Positions 1 through 9,695 are shown, counted from the stretch's first letter. The stretch is 64,000 nt of DNA from Desulfopila inferna (GCF_016919005.1 NZ_JAFFQE010000001.1:744001-808000); one strand, 5' to 3'. Translations and numbers: made by a program. The notes: generated by a model from the sequence alone, not told the origin.

Positions 1-2
1 GA

Positions 3-560
3 GAACTGAAGGTGTACCTCAAGGAGGAACTGCTTGACGGAGCTTCCGTACTTATGGCAGGCTCGTGTTTCTGCGGCGACAAGATCGAGATCGGCAAAGG
101 CGTACTTATTGAACCCGGAGCCATGCTCAAATCACCGATCATCATCGGCGACTGCAACGAAGTAAGACAGGGTGCTTATCTCCGTGGCCATATCATTTCC
201 GGAAACGGATGTGTTTTAGGCCACGCCACCGAAGTCAAGCATGCCATTTTTCTCAACGATGCCAAGGCCGGTCACTTCAATTATATTGGGGATTCCATAC
301 TAGGCAACAATACCAACCTGGGAGCCGGCACCAAACTTGCCAATCTCAGGTTTTTAAAGGGCAACATCTTCCTGGATCACAATGGAGAGTTTGTCGACAC
401 CGGCAGAAAGAAGTTTGGGGCCGTGCTCGGTGACAACTCCCAGACAGGCTGCAATTCGGTAACCAATCCCGGAACTCTGCTGGGAAGAGAGTCCTTCATC
501 ATGCCCAACGTCACGGCTCGCTCAGGTTTTCATCCCCCGGGGAGCATGATTCGCGCTTAA
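3..560 (+). CDS. Left-handed beta-helix (hexapeptide-repeat) acyl/nucleotidyl-transferase-like protein, 5' partial
   Basis: The reading frame is open to the left edge, so the N-terminus is probably outside the window; a GTG at 12 is the only internal start near it. The visible ~185 residues are almost entirely imperfect hexapeptide repeats (for example IEIGKG, IIIGDC, NTNLGAG) that fold as a left-handed beta-helix. The stretch HFNYIGDSILGNNTNLGAG resembles the acetyltransferase half of GlmU, and proteins like this are often named UDP-N-acetylglucosamine diphosphorylase. No nucleotidyltransferase domain is visible, so either it lies upstream or this is a stand-alone beta-helix transferase. The substrate cannot be told from the sequence. 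The gene converges on the U32 gene across an inverted repeat. Confidence 0.7.
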   Translation, partial: ELKVYLKEELLDGASVLMAGSCFCGDKIEIGKGVLIEPGAMLKSPIIIGDCNEVRQGAYLRGHIISGNGCVLGHATEVKHAIFLNDAKAGHFNYIGDSILGNNTNLGAGTKLANLRFLKGNIFLDHNGEFVDTGRKKFGAVLGDNSQTGCNSVTNPGTLLGRESFIMPNVTARSGFHPPGSMIRA

Positions 561-633
561 CGCACTGAATGTTGATGACCTCATCAATTTTCAACTTGAT
601 TCCCCCTGCAACTCAGCATTTTCCGGTTCAGGC

Positions 634-730
634 CGGGACTGCTCTTTTCATCTGGACGCCATAAACCCCATCCATGGTGGCTTCGCTGCAGCCGTCCGGG
701 CTGCAGAGACCCGAGAAAAGAGCAGCCCCG
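634..730. terminator. Long inverted repeat between convergent genes
   Basis: Arms 634-649 and 715-730 are complementary at 15 of 16 positions. The enclosed segment carries a second perfect 8-bp hairpin (CTGCAGCC/GGCTGCAG, 686-705). It lies between the 3' ends of two convergent genes, so a bidirectional terminator is the simplest reading. There is no long T-run, and a small repeat element is an alternative. Confidence 0.45.
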
Positions 731-757
731 ACTGGGGATTCGGGTTGTCAGAGCTTT

Positions 758-2056
758 TTAAAGCGGACCGTTCCCCCTGCCCTGCTCCGGTTTTTTTCTG
801 CGCAAGATGCCATGCACTTCACACTCCGATAATGGTGGCACAGTAGTAAGATAAACACTATTGCCCGGGTTGGCGGCAGCAATGGATTCTCTTCCTTCTG
901 TCTCCATGGCCTGGATGGTCACGGCCTGCAGCGCCATGCCCCTCCCCATATATTCGAGATGCTCACCGGTTTCCACACGATTCCTGATTTCCACCAGGGT
1001 CTTCTCCCCCGCCTTGCGGACCACGGCCACCGGCTCGACGAGCTGTTCCGCCCGTGAAGTTTCATAGAGCATATCCTCCATGTTCGGTTTATGTTTGAAG
1101 AAATTTTCACTTATTCCCCGTGTTCCTGTTTTGCGGATCTCTTCAGCAAATATATCGGGCAGCTTAATTTCAGCGAGATTCTGCCAGGCAGAATCCGGCA
1201 GAGCGGCCAGATAATCAAGAGCGGCGCGGTAAATACGGACAACACCGCCCACATAAAAAATAGATTTCATCCGACCTTCAATCTTTAAAGAATCAACTCC
1301 TGCGGCAACAAGCTCGGGCAGTCGCAGAAGCAGGCAGAGATCCTTGGAATTGAATATATAGGTGCCCCGCTCATCCTCCTCCACGGGAAAGTATTGACCC
1401 GGTCTTTTTTCCTCGCTGAGGCTGTAACTGAATCTGCAGGGATGGGAGCACTTGCCTTGATTGGCATCTCGCGAAGTCAGATAACTGGAGAGCATACATC
1501 TGCCGGAATAAGAAATACAGAGGGCGCCATGGACGAAGACCTCGAGCTCGCCATGCACCTTTTGCCGTATCTCCTTTATTTCGTTCAGAGAAAGCTCCCT
1601 GGCCAGATTCAGTCTGTCCGCACCCTGATTCAGCCAGAACTGGGCAGCGGCATGATTAGTGACATTGGCCTGGGTTGATAGATGAATGGGGAGTTCCGGA
1701 ACACAGTTGCGGGCAATGCCGAGGATGCCCGGATCAGCAATGATAATTCCATCCACTTGATATTGCCGGAGAGAACGGAGATAGTCATCAAGCCCTTCAA
1801 GATCGCTATTGTGAGCCAGGACGTTAACGGTTACATAGACTTTTCTGTCGCGGTCATGGGCGAATTCGATTCCCTTGACCATATCTTCGGATGAAAAGTT
1901 ACCTGCTTTGGCGCGAAGGCTTAATTCTTTTCCGCCGAGATACACGGCATCGGCACCATAATGGATTGCCGTTATCAGTTTTTCCAGATTCCCGGCAGGT
2001 GCCAGCAATTCCGGGATATACGGGCCGGTCCCATTGTGCCTTTTATTTTTCGTCAT
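758..2056 (-). CDS. Peptidase U32 family protein (tRNA/rRNA hydroxylation type)
   Basis: A 432-residue protein beginning with the family's TIM-barrel motif (ELLAPAGNLEKL, about residues 16-27; GADAVYLGG, 34-42). The U32 signature follows as VFVHGALCISYSGRC, with cysteines 180, 187, 203 and 207. Despite the name, characterised relatives (TrhP/YegQ, RlhA/YhbU) are RNA hydroxylation proteins acting on tRNA uridine-34 or 23S rRNA, and the cysteines fit an iron-sulfur or metal site. The adjacent divergent mnmA and following mtaB are also tRNA-modification genes, which favours a TrhP-like role. The exact RNA target is not determinable. Length is normal for the family. Confidence 0.85.
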   Translation of the reverse strand: MTKNKRHNGTGPYIPELLAPAGNLEKLITAIHYGADAVYLGGKELSLRAKAGNFSSEDMVKGIEFAHDRDRKVYVTVNVLAHNSDLEGLDDYLRSLRQYQVDGIIIADPGILGIARNCVPELPIHLSTQANVTNHAAAQFWLNQGADRLNLARELSLNEIKEIRQKVHGELEVFVHGALCISYSGRCMLSSYLTSRDANQGKCSHPCRFSYSLSEEKRPGQYFPVEEDERGTYIFNSKDLCLLLRLPELVAAGVDSLKIEGRMKSIFYVGGVVRIYRAALDYLAALPDSAWQNLAEIKLPDIFAEEIRKTGTRGISENFFKHKPNMEDMLYETSRAEQLVEPVAVVRKAGEKTLVEIRNRVETGEHLEYMGRGMALQAVTIQAMETEGRESIAAANPGNSVYLTTVPPLSECEVHGILRRKKPEQGRGNGPL

Positions 2057-2124
2057 ACTTGAGTAGAATATAAACTTTGAGTTTGTGACAATCGTTAATC
2101 AATAACAGTACAGCAAGGAGTTAT

Positions 2125-3156
2125 GTGAATAGAAAAAAGGTTGGAGTTGCTTTGAGTGGAGGTGTTGATTCGACCTCTACCGCCCTCTTGCTGAAGGACC
2201 ACTATAATGTGACCGGCTTCTTTATGCAATTGGCACAACCCGACATCGAAAAACAAATCGAACGTGTTACTGAAGTTGCCGAGCGAATAGCTGTCCCGCT
2301 GCATATAATAAACCTCTCAGAGCCATTTGAAAAAAGAGTCCTTGACTACTTCTGCTCAAGTTATCTCAGAGGTTTAACTCCGAATCCCTGTGTTATCTGC
2401 AATGAAGGGATCAAATTCGGACTCTTTCTGGAGACGGTACTGGGAACGGGCATGGATATGATGGCGACGGGCCATTATGCCAGAATAATGGAGACAGATG
2501 GAGTATTTCATCTGTATAAGGGCGTGGATAAGCGCAAAGATCAGTCCTACTTTCTCTCGCGCCTCAACCAGGTGCAGCTTTCCAGGATTCTTTTTCCCTT
2601 GGGAGAGAAGACCAAGGATGACATTTATGACTTTGTCGAGGGACACGGCTTTCACAGCTTTCGCGGCAGGGAAAGCCAGGATGTCTGCTTCCTGGAACAC
2701 ACCAGTGTCGCCGACTTCCTGCAACAAAAATCGGCGGCAGTGCAGCCTGGTTACATTCAGGATGAAGCTGGTACTATTTTAGGAAGACACCAGGGAATCT
2801 CCTGCTATACAGTGGGCCAGCGCAGAGGACTCGGTATCTCCGATTCCCGCCCTTTCTACGTCACCAGGATCGATGCCGCCTCGAATACAGTGGTGGTCGG
2901 CAAAAGCGAAGACCTGCTCCAAAAAGACATAACCCTCCACAACCTTCACTGGATAGCGGGCAACGCTCCATCGCTGGAAAAAAAATATCAGGTCAAGATT
3001 CGCTATACACACCCCGGATGCGATGCATCGCTGACTGAATTGGCAAATGGACGACTTCAACTCCATTTTTCCCAGGCGCAGCGGGCTCTGACTCCCGGCC
3101 AGTTTGCCGTAATCTACAGCAATGACGAAGTAGTGGGGTCAGGTGAAATCACCTGA
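2125..3156 (+). CDS. mnmA: tRNA-specific 2-thiouridylase MnmA
   Basis: MnmA activates the C2 of uridine-34 in Lys/Glu/Gln tRNAs with ATP and inserts sulfur to give s2U34. Visible features are the PP-loop SGGVDS at residues 11-16, the catalytic pair of cysteines (C89 in NPCVIC and the persulfide cysteine in ESQDVCF near residue 188), and the GQRRGLG motif of the C-terminal half. At 343 residues it is slightly short but complete. The start is GTG, set by the AAGGAG just upstream. The U32 gene is divergent and mtaB follows 23 bases downstream, forming a tRNA-modification group. Confidence 0.93.
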   Translation: MNRKKVGVALSGGVDSTSTALLLKDHYNVTGFFMQLAQPDIEKQIERVTEVAERIAVPLHIINLSEPFEKRVLDYFCSSYLRGLTPNPCVICNEGIKFGLFLETVLGTGMDMMATGHYARIMETDGVFHLYKGVDKRKDQSYFLSRLNQVQLSRILFPLGEKTKDDIYDFVEGHGFHSFRGRESQDVCFLEHTSVADFLQQKSAAVQPGYIQDEAGTILGRHQGISCYTVGQRRGLGISDSRPFYVTRIDAASNTVVVGKSEDLLQKDITLHNLHWIAGNAPSLEKKYQVKIRYTHPGCDASLTELANGRLQLHFSQAQRALTPGQFAVIYSNDEVVGSGEIT

Positions 3157-3179
3157 TTAATTCAGCATATTCTCAACAA

Positions 3180-4505
3180 ATGAAAAGAATTCGGATACAT
3201 ACTTTCGGCTGTAAAGTCAATCAATTTGAATCAGCCTCCTTCCATTCAGGATTTGAATCCCTGGGTCATGACATTGTCTCCTCAGATATGGAGACGGATG
3301 TTGTTGTCATCAATACCTGCTCGGTCACCGCCAAGGCCGGAGTGCAATCGCGCCAGGCTGTCCGCAAGGCGCTGCGGAACAATCCTCATGCGAAGATCGT
3401 GATAACAGGATGTTATTCACAGATGGCAGCCGAGGAACTCGCCGCCATGGATGAGCTGCAAAACAGGGCCGTTGCCATTATCGGCAACAGCGATAAACAT
3501 CTGCTCGTCGAGACGGCCCTGCAGGACAACTCCGAACTCACTCTCCTGCACACCCCCATCGACTCGGTAAAGGAAATATCCCACCTGCCGATTCGGCATT
3601 TCAGCAACCGTACCCGTGCCTATCTGCGCATCCAGGACGGCTGCAATGCCTTCTGTACCTACTGCATCGTGCCCTTCACCAGGGGCAGAAGCCGAAGTCT
3701 GGCCGTGGCCGATGTTCTCCAACAAGCCAAAATATTTGCAGAGGAAGGCTATAAAGAGATCGTCATCACCGGAATCCATGTGGGCTATTATGGCGCAGAT
3801 CTTGACGGTAATGAAGATATCAGCACAATTATGGAAAAACTCTGCCGGATGACACCTTCCATACGCTACCGCCTCAGTTCAATCGAGCCCCTGGAAATAT
3901 CGGGTAAACTCCTTGAAGTTATGGCACAAAACAACAATTTTATGCCGCACTTACATATTCCTTTACAGAGCGGGGCCGATGATATACTCTTGCGCATGAA
4001 CAGGCGGTATACTACCGGCCGCTTTGCAGAAATTCTTGATGCCTGCCGGAGCAAAATAGAGGACATAGCCATTGGTATAGATATACTGGCGGGCTTTCCG
4101 GGAGAAACGGAAGATCTCTTCTCCCAGACCTACTCGTTTCTCAAGGAGCTCGATTTCACCTATCTTCATGTCTTTCCCTATTCCAGACGCCCAGGTACCC
4201 CGGCAGCTGATTTCAGTAATCAGATTGCCAAGGATATCAAAGACGCACGTGTAGCAAAACTACGTCGACTGAGCGATGACAAGAAAAATAGCTATTACCG
4301 CCGCTTCCTCGGCAGCAGCCGTCCACTGCTCGTGGAGAACTCCAGGGATAACACGGGACGGCTCAAGGGTTTCACCGATAACTATATTCCGGTAGTATTT
4401 GAGGGCGAAGACATCTTGAAGAACAGTCTTCTCCAGGTAAAACTGGAAACAGCAGAACACACCGCTCTACACGGTACAATCATTCCGGATACCTATGAAA
4501 GGTGA
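3180..4505 (+). CDS. mtaB: tRNA (t6A37) methylthiotransferase MtaB
   Basis: A radical-SAM methylthiotransferase of 441 residues that converts t6A37 to ms2t6A in tRNAs reading ANN codons. The N-terminal UPF0004 domain carries the auxiliary cluster cysteines (C11 in HTFGCKVNQ, then INTCSVT and ITGCYSQ). The radical-SAM motif CNAFCTYC sits near residues 154-161, followed by TRGRSRS. The TRAM-like C-terminal part (residues ~375-435) is present. HTFGCKVNQ and the tRNA-gene neighbourhood fit MtaB better than MiaB or RimO. It overlaps cinA by 11 bases, so the two are likely co-translated. Confidence 0.9.
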   Translation: MKRIRIHTFGCKVNQFESASFHSGFESLGHDIVSSDMETDVVVINTCSVTAKAGVQSRQAVRKALRNNPHAKIVITGCYSQMAAEELAAMDELQNRAVAIIGNSDKHLLVETALQDNSELTLLHTPIDSVKEISHLPIRHFSNRTRAYLRIQDGCNAFCTYCIVPFTRGRSRSLAVADVLQQAKIFAEEGYKEIVITGIHVGYYGADLDGNEDISTIMEKLCRMTPSIRYRLSSIEPLEISGKLLEVMAQNNNFMPHLHIPLQSGADDILLRMNRRYTTGRFAEILDACRSKIEDIAIGIDILAGFPGETEDLFSQTYSFLKELDFTYLHVFPYSRRPGTPAADFSNQIAKDIKDARVAKLRRLSDDKKNSYYRRFLGSSRPLLVENSRDNTGRLKGFTDNYIPVVFEGEDILKNSLLQVKLETAEHTALHGTIIPDTYER

Positions 4506-5736
4506 AATTATTGCCATAGGCGATGAGTTGACCTCTGGTCGTATTTTAAACACCACCAGTGGTTTTGCCGCACGCCATCTCTTCGATGCCGGATATGAAA
4601 TCTACGCCATGCATACCATTGGCGATACCCCTGTTCTGATCGGAGAAGCCCTGAAACGTGCCCTTGACAGAGTCGATTTTGTTATTGTAACCGGTGGACT
4701 TGGTATTACCGACGATGACCTCACCAACGAGGCCGTATCCATCGCCCTGAATATACCGACTATGCCGAATCTGGAAATCTTATATCAGATTCGCTCGCAT
4801 CTCGACGGTATCTCGGGAAACCCGCTCAGCCCTCTGGAAAAACTGGCGTGGCTGCCAAAAGGTGCCGAAGCATTGAACCCAAAGGCACGGATGGCCGGCT
4901 ACCAGCTGGTCCATGACGGCAAACCCATCTTTTTTCTTCCCGGCATACCAAGCCAGATGGAACAACTGCTGCTGGAACAGGTCCTTCCCAGGCTGACCAC
5001 CTGGTATGCCGACCCCCGGAAAGGGATGCGTCAGAAAATGCTGCGGGTCTTCAATATGAATGAGGTTGAGGTCAATGGGAAAATAGCTTCGCTCAAGCTC
5101 GACAAAACCGTCAGCATCGGCTATTACCCGGTTTTTCCGGAACTGCACATTTCACTGACCATTCGAAACACCGAGTGCAGTGAATGCACCGCCGTTCTCT
5201 CACATGCCGCCGATTCCATCTGCGATTTACTGGGCTCCGTAGTTTATGGCAAGAACCAGGAGACCATGGAGGCAGTTGTCGGCAAATTGCTCAAGAAAAA
5301 GAAGCTTAAATTGGCCGTCGCCGAATCATGTACCGGAGGACTGCTCTCTCATAAAATTACCAAAGTACCCGGTAGTTCCTCATATTATCTGGGCGGCATT
5401 ACCACTTACGCCAACAGCATGAAAACTAAATTTCTTCATGTGCCCAAGAAAATGCTGAATCAGCATGGTGCTGTAAGCAGGGAGGTAGCCGAAACCATGG
5501 CGGCTTCGGTACGAAAAATAACCGGAGCGGACCTTTCTCTCTCGATCACCGGCATAGCGGGCCCGGAAGGCGGTTCTGAGGAAAAACCGGTAGGGACCGT
5601 CTATATAGGCATGGCGGGGTCCTCATATTGCTCCGCCTCTCGTTTTCAGTTTGAGGGAAGCCGTGAACAGATACAGGAAATTACCGCAGTGATGGGTCTG
5701 GACCAGGTACGTCGATATTTATTGAATCAGCTTTGA
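4495..5736 (+). CDS. cinA: CinA family protein (MoCF domain plus nicotinamide-nucleotide amidohydrolase)
   Basis: A 413-residue two-domain CinA. The N-terminal molybdopterin-binding-like domain (residues 1-170) starts EIIAIGDELTSGRI and has VTGGLGITDDD. The C-terminal PncC domain (about 255-410) has AVAESCTGG, which deamidates NMN to NaMN in pyridine nucleotide recycling. The N-terminal domain of homologues has ADP-ribose pyrophosphatase activity. Position directly before recA is a common bacterial arrangement, although 181 bases separate them here. The start ATG overlaps the end of mtaB. Confidence 0.9.
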   Translation: MKGEIIAIGDELTSGRILNTTSGFAARHLFDAGYEIYAMHTIGDTPVLIGEALKRALDRVDFVIVTGGLGITDDDLTNEAVSIALNIPTMPNLEILYQIRSHLDGISGNPLSPLEKLAWLPKGAEALNPKARMAGYQLVHDGKPIFFLPGIPSQMEQLLLEQVLPRLTTWYADPRKGMRQKMLRVFNMNEVEVNGKIASLKLDKTVSIGYYPVFPELHISLTIRNTECSECTAVLSHAADSICDLLGSVVYGKNQETMEAVVGKLLKKKKLKLAVAESCTGGLLSHKITKVPGSSSYYLGGITTYANSMKTKFLHVPKKMLNQHGAVSREVAETMAASVRKITGADLSLSITGIAGPEGGSEEKPVGTVYIGMAGSSYCSASRFQFEGSREQIQEITAVMGLDQVRRYLLNQL

Positions 5737-5917
5737 TGGACTCGTTGACGAAACTCCAGGTAGCTGGCTAATAAGTTCGATCTCCGACTTCCGCCCCCAA
5801 AGAGAGCCGGTGTCTTCCGTTCCCCTAGGGATAAACACTTTCACGGGATTCTTTCTCAACAGCAGAAAAGTTCAATCACTATTCAATTTTCATCCATCCT
5901 CATTTCAGGAGTAGACA

Positions 5918-6982
5918 ATGGCAGCATCAAGCGGCGATAAAGCAGGCAGCGTTGAAAACGCGATAAACCAGATCCACCGTCAGTTCGGCAAAGGCTCAAT
6001 CATGCGTTTGGGAACCTACGAACTCGAGAATATCCCCGTCATCCCCACCGGCGCCCTGAGCATGGATATCGCTCTTGGTGTCGGCGGACTTCCCAAAGGA
6101 AGGATAACGGAGATTTACGGACCGGAATCTTCCGGTAAAACAACACTGGCTCTCCATGCCGTTGCCGAGGCTCAAAAAAGAGGTGGCACGGCTGCATTTA
6201 TCGATGCCGAGCACGCACTCGACACCAATTATGCCGAACGTCTTGGTGTTGATGTGGACAACCTCCTGGTTTCCCAACCCGATTTTGGCGAACAGGCTCT
6301 GGAAATTGCCGAAATCCTGATTCGTTCCGGAGGAGTTGATATAATTGTCATTGATTCCGTGGCCGCCCTGGTTCCCAAAGCCGAAATAGACGGCAATGTC
6401 GGGGATTCCCACGTCGGTCTGCAGGCGAGGCTGATGTCGCAGGCCATGCGTAAATTTACGGGCGTTCTCAACCGCAGCCACACCGTTCTTATCTTTATCA
6501 ACCAGATCAGGATGAAAATCGGGGTAATGTTCGGCAATCCCGAAACGACCACCGGCGGAAACGCCTTGAAATTTTACTCTTCCCTGCGCCTCGATATCCG
6601 AAAAATCGGACAGATAAAAGATGGCCAGGAGATAGTCGGCAACAGGACCAAAGTTAAAGTCGTCAAGAATAAGGTTGCCCCTCCATTCAAGCTCGCCGAA
6701 TTCGATATTATCTATGGCGAAGGTATTTCAAAGATCGGCGATACGCTGGATCTCGCCTCCGAAAATGACATCGTTGACAAGAGCGGCGCCTGGTATTCCT
6801 ATAACGGTGAAAGAATCGGACAGGGCCGTGAAAACGCCAAGCGGTTCCTTGCCGATCAGCCTGAAATGATTGCTGAGATAGAAGCCAAGGTGCGCGCGGC
6901 CTATGGGCTCCCCCAGGAAGAACCATACAAGAAGGAACCGGTAGCCGCCAAGAAAGAGAAAGAGAAAGAGAAAGAGAAGTAA
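5918..6982 (+). CDS. recA: Recombinase RecA
   Basis: RecA forms the ATP-dependent filament for homologous recombination and triggers LexA self-cleavage. The 354-residue protein has the Walker A motif GPESSGKTT (68-76), a Walker B segment ([10 protein letters not shown]) and the L2 loop motif GGNALKFY. An AGGAG stands before the ATG. The extreme C-terminus is a run of Lys-Glu dipeptides encoded by a tandem AAAGAG hexamer at about 6954-6979. Such acidic/basic tails modulate RecA and vary in length. I could not identify a LexA box with confidence in the 181 bases upstream. Confidence 0.97.
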   Translation: MAASSGDKAGSVENAINQIHRQFGKGSIMRLGTYELENIPVIPTGALSMDIALGVGGLPKGRITEIYGPESSGKTTLALHAVAEAQKRGGTAAFIDAEHALDTNYAERLGVDVDNLLVSQPDFGEQALEIAEILIRSGGVDIIVIDSVAALVPKAEIDGNVGDSHVGLQARLMSQAMRKFTGVLNRSHTVLIFINQIRMKIGVMFGNPETTTGGNALKFYSSLRLDIRKIGQIKDGQEIVGNRTKVKVVKNKVAPPFKLAEFDIIYGEGISKIGDTLDLASENDIVDKSGAWYSYNGERIGQGRENAKRFLADQPEMIAEIEAKVRAAYGLPQEEPYKKEPVAAKKEKEKEKEK

Positions 6983-6995
6983 ATTCTTGATGTTG

Positions 6996-7165
6996 AAGGA
7001 CTAGCAAAGTTGCCGGTTGCCACGAAAGTTTCGGATGGCCGGATAAAGACAAGGCGCAGTGTTTTTTGACAGGTCTTCGACTATACAGGTCGATGGCCGG
7101 CCAAAACCTTAAAGCCTGTGATCTGGATTTCTCGAAGTCCGGGTTTCGCGACGCCATCATCCATA
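6996..7165 (+). repeat. Dispersed intergenic repeat, copy 1 (long form)
   Basis: It shares with the copy at 15858-16020 the blocks ATGGCYRGATAAA, TTTTTTGMCAGG, CTTCGACWATACAGGT, TTTCTCGAAGT and CGCGAYGCCATCAT in the same order. It lies between recA and the flavoprotein gene and overlaps any upstream extension of the latter. The element is non-coding in appearance. Confidence 0.6.
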
Positions 7166-7200
7166 TACATAATATCACTCAGCGAATTCAGTGCAAAATA

Positions 7201-8619
7201 ATGCGTACTCTTCACGAACATGAACATTACGACGTGATTATTGTCGGCGGAGGCCCTGCAGGACTCTTCGCCGCCTACTATCTCGGTGAACACTCCAACC
7301 TCAAAGTCCTTCTTCTGGAAAAAGGCAAGGCTCCTTTAGAGAGGATCTGCCCTATCGGTGATAAAGGCTGCATTAAATGCCGTCCCTGCAATATACTCTG
7401 CGGCGTCGGCGGGGCCGGTCTTTTTTCCGACGGCAAACTCAACTTTATCCATAAACTCGGCAAAACCAACCTCCTCCAGTTCATGCCACTTTCCGAGGCA
7501 AAAGCGCTGATCGATGAGACGGAGGCAATTTATAATCGTTTCGGCATGGATGGCCCCGTTTTCCCAACAGATATGGGTAAAGCCGAGGATATACGGAAGG
7601 CTGCACGCAAACACGGCATTGAACTCCTGCTGATAAAGCAAAAGCATCTCGGCAGTGACAATCTGCCGGGTCATATCGCCAAGATGGCTGATTATGTCGA
7701 GCGTAGCGGCATTACCTTTCATCACTCAGAGGAAGTTATCGACATACTTGAAGAGAACCAGAGAGTAAAGGGTGTGGTAACCCGTAAGAGCACCTATTCC
7801 GCCGATAACGTCATCCTCGCTCCCGGCAGAGTTGGCGCCGAATGGATCGGCAGTATCGCACGTAAATTTGGTCTTAGCCTTTCTCAACGGGGAATTGAGG
7901 TCGGCGTACGCGTGGAAGTACATAATGAGATTATGCAGGATCTCTGTTCCGTAATTTACGATCCCACCTTTTTCATTCGTACCAATCGATATGACGACCA
8001 GACCAGGACCTTCTGCACGAATCCTGGAGGGTTTGTCGCCTTGGAGAACTATCAGGATTTTGTCTGCGTCAATGGCCATGCCTTCGGCGATAAAAAATCG
8101 GCTAACACGAATTTTGCCTTTCTCTCCAAAGTCGTCCTGACCGATCCCGTTGAGGATAATCAGGCCTACGGTGAATCAATAGGCAAACTTGCCTCCATTA
8201 TCGGCGGCGGAAAACCGATTCTGCAGCGTTACGGTGATTTGAAGCGAGGACGCCGCTCAACCTGGGGGCGAGTCAAGAACAGCTACATCGAACCGACCTT
8301 GAAAAATGTAACCTGCGGTGATATCGCCATGGCACTGCCGGAACGTATTCTTACCAACCTGATGGATGGCCTCACTCAATTAAACCATATTGTCCCCGGG
8401 GTTTCTAACGATGAAACTTTACTCTATGCCCCGGAAATCAAATTCTTTGCCACTCAAGTCGAAACCGACAACAGGCTGGAGACAAAAATCAAAGGTCTCT
8501 ATGTCGCCGGGGACGGACCGGGTGTTGCGGGTAATATCGTCTCAGCGACAGCAACTGCTCTGATTCCGGCTAAAGAGATTATCCGCCTGTATTCTCAAGT
8601 TGAGGTAAGTGAAAGTTGA
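7201..8619 (+). CDS. NAD(P)/FAD-dependent dehydrogenase, COG2509 family
   Basis: A 472-residue flavoprotein with a dinucleotide-binding fold at the very N-terminus (DVIIVGGGPAGL, about residues 11-22) and a C-terminal FAD-contact motif (GLYVAGDGPGVAGNIV). The Cys-rich segment CPIGDKGCIKCRPCNILCG after the first strand is typical of this uncharacterised dehydrogenase family. I chose the ATG at 7201 because the Rossmann motif starts right after it. The frame is open back to 7066, but that stretch is the repeat element and adds residues unlike the family. No ribosome site is obvious. The substrate is unknown. Confidence 0.8.
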   Translation: MRTLHEHEHYDVIIVGGGPAGLFAAYYLGEHSNLKVLLLEKGKAPLERICPIGDKGCIKCRPCNILCGVGGAGLFSDGKLNFIHKLGKTNLLQFMPLSEAKALIDETEAIYNRFGMDGPVFPTDMGKAEDIRKAARKHGIELLLIKQKHLGSDNLPGHIAKMADYVERSGITFHHSEEVIDILEENQRVKGVVTRKSTYSADNVILAPGRVGAEWIGSIARKFGLSLSQRGIEVGVRVEVHNEIMQDLCSVIYDPTFFIRTNRYDDQTRTFCTNPGGFVALENYQDFVCVNGHAFGDKKSANTNFAFLSKVVLTDPVEDNQAYGESIGKLASIIGGGKPILQRYGDLKRGRRSTWGRVKNSYIEPTLKNVTCGDIAMALPERILTNLMDGLTQLNHIVPGVSNDETLLYAPEIKFFATQVETDNRLETKIKGLYVAGDGPGVAGNIVSATATALIPAKEIIRLYSQVEVSES

Positions 8620-8654
8620 TGGACGCTTATCGCAGAGTTTATCTCTCCCTGCAG

Positions 8655-8709
8655 GTTTTTGGCAGGCCTTTGACCCTACTACCCGTATCGTTAGGAGCCT
8701 ACCAAAAAC
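8655..8709 (+). terminator. Hairpin after the COG2509 gene
   Basis: Arms GTTTTTGGCAGGC (8655-8667) and GCCTACCAAAAAC (8697-8709) pair at 12 of 13 positions around a 29-base loop, 35 bases after the stop codon. Just before it, 8618-8645 matches the dispersed repeat (GATGGACGCTTATCGCAGAG). Confidence 0.5.
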
Positions 8710-8897
8710 ACTGCTCTTTTGATGTTTCTATGTTCCTGTTATCCTGATTCGTTTAAATTCTTAACAAAATGTCGGCGGGATAAGGCCGCAGCCAATTCCT
8801 TGTGAACCCGCCAGAACCTTGAATTATCCATGCCGCTGGGTCAAAAAAAGATCAGCAGCGTTGACAGGCTGCTTAGCGGTATTATAATCGAATTTTG

Positions 8898-8914
8898 GCA
8901 ATGATTATTATTGC
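8898..8914 (+). promoter_or_regulatory. Candidate Fur/PerR-type operator before the peroxiredoxin gene
   Basis: GCAATGATTATTATTGC is a near-palindrome (14 of 17 positions symmetric) with the ATGATTAT core of Fur/PerR-family sites. It lies 56-72 bases before the chosen peroxiredoxin start. Iron- or peroxide-responsive control would make sense for the gene, but the assignment rests only on the motif. Confidence 0.4.
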
Positions 8915-8969
8915 TAAAGCGATACCAAGAATATTCCATATCAACCTACAAGAACTCGAGGTCATGATG

Positions 8970-9551
8970 ATGGTAACCAAGGAAGCACCAGGATTCACAG
9001 CTACTGCAGTACTTGCTGATAATAGCTTTAAGGAAGATTTTTCACTTAAGGATTTTCGTGGTAAGTATGTCATTCTCTTCTTCTATCCGCTCGATTTTAC
9101 CTTTGTCTGCCCTTCTGAAATTCTGGCATTCAATACAGCGTTTGAGGAATTTGAAAAACATAATTGTCAATTGATAGGCATATCCGTTGACTCACATTAT
9201 TCTCATCTCGCCTGGAAAAAAACCGCTGTCAAGGACGGAGGTATCGGCAATATACAATATCCATTGGTAGCCGACCTCGACAAATCGATCTCACTCAACT
9301 ACGGCGTTCTTCTTAAGGAAGGAGTAGCTCTGAGAGGACTTTTCCTCATTGATCGCGAGGGCATTATCCGCCATCAGGTCATTAACGATTTGCCGCTGGG
9401 AAGGAGTGTCAATGAAGCTCTGCGGCTGTTGCATGCACTTCAGTTCACCGAACAACATGGTGAGGTGTGCCCGGCTAACTGGCAGAAAGGTGAAGAGGCT
9501 ATCACACCTTCAGCAGAAGGAATCGCCGAATATCTGACCAAACATTCCTGA
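8970..9551 (+). CDS. Typical 2-Cys peroxiredoxin (AhpC/Prx1 type)
   Basis: A thiol peroxidase that reduces hydrogen and organic peroxides. The peroxidatic cysteine is C47 in FTFVCPSE and the resolving cysteine about C167 in GEVCPANW, the arrangement of typical 2-Cys enzymes. Three ATGs stand in tandem at 8964, 8967 and 8970; the third is best placed behind GAGG and gives a 193-residue protein. No dedicated reductase (AhpF) is adjacent. The ferritin gene next door converges on it, giving a small oxidative-stress neighbourhood. Confidence 0.92.
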   Translation: MVTKEAPGFTATAVLADNSFKEDFSLKDFRGKYVILFFYPLDFTFVCPSEILAFNTAFEEFEKHNCQLIGISVDSHYSHLAWKKTAVKDGGIGNIQYPLVADLDKSISLNYGVLLKEGVALRGLFLIDREGIIRHQVINDLPLGRSVNEALRLLHALQFTEQHGEVCPANWQKGEEAITPSAEGIAEYLTKHS

Positions 9552-9695
9552 TTGCTTCGGCAAAGCATTTCCAATCATTGCAGGTGGTAAAGACAAAAGA
9601 AAGAGCAAATGGAGGTAACGGCTCACGGCTGTGAGCTGAATAATGGTCCCATTGCTCTTTCTGTTGACCTGAGATGGCAGATAAGATTATTTCTA

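Noticed and set aside
7066-7200. Upstream extension of the COG2509 flavoprotein to a start at 7066
   Set aside because: That segment is the dispersed repeat and does not resemble the family N-terminus; the FAD fold starts right after ATG 7201.
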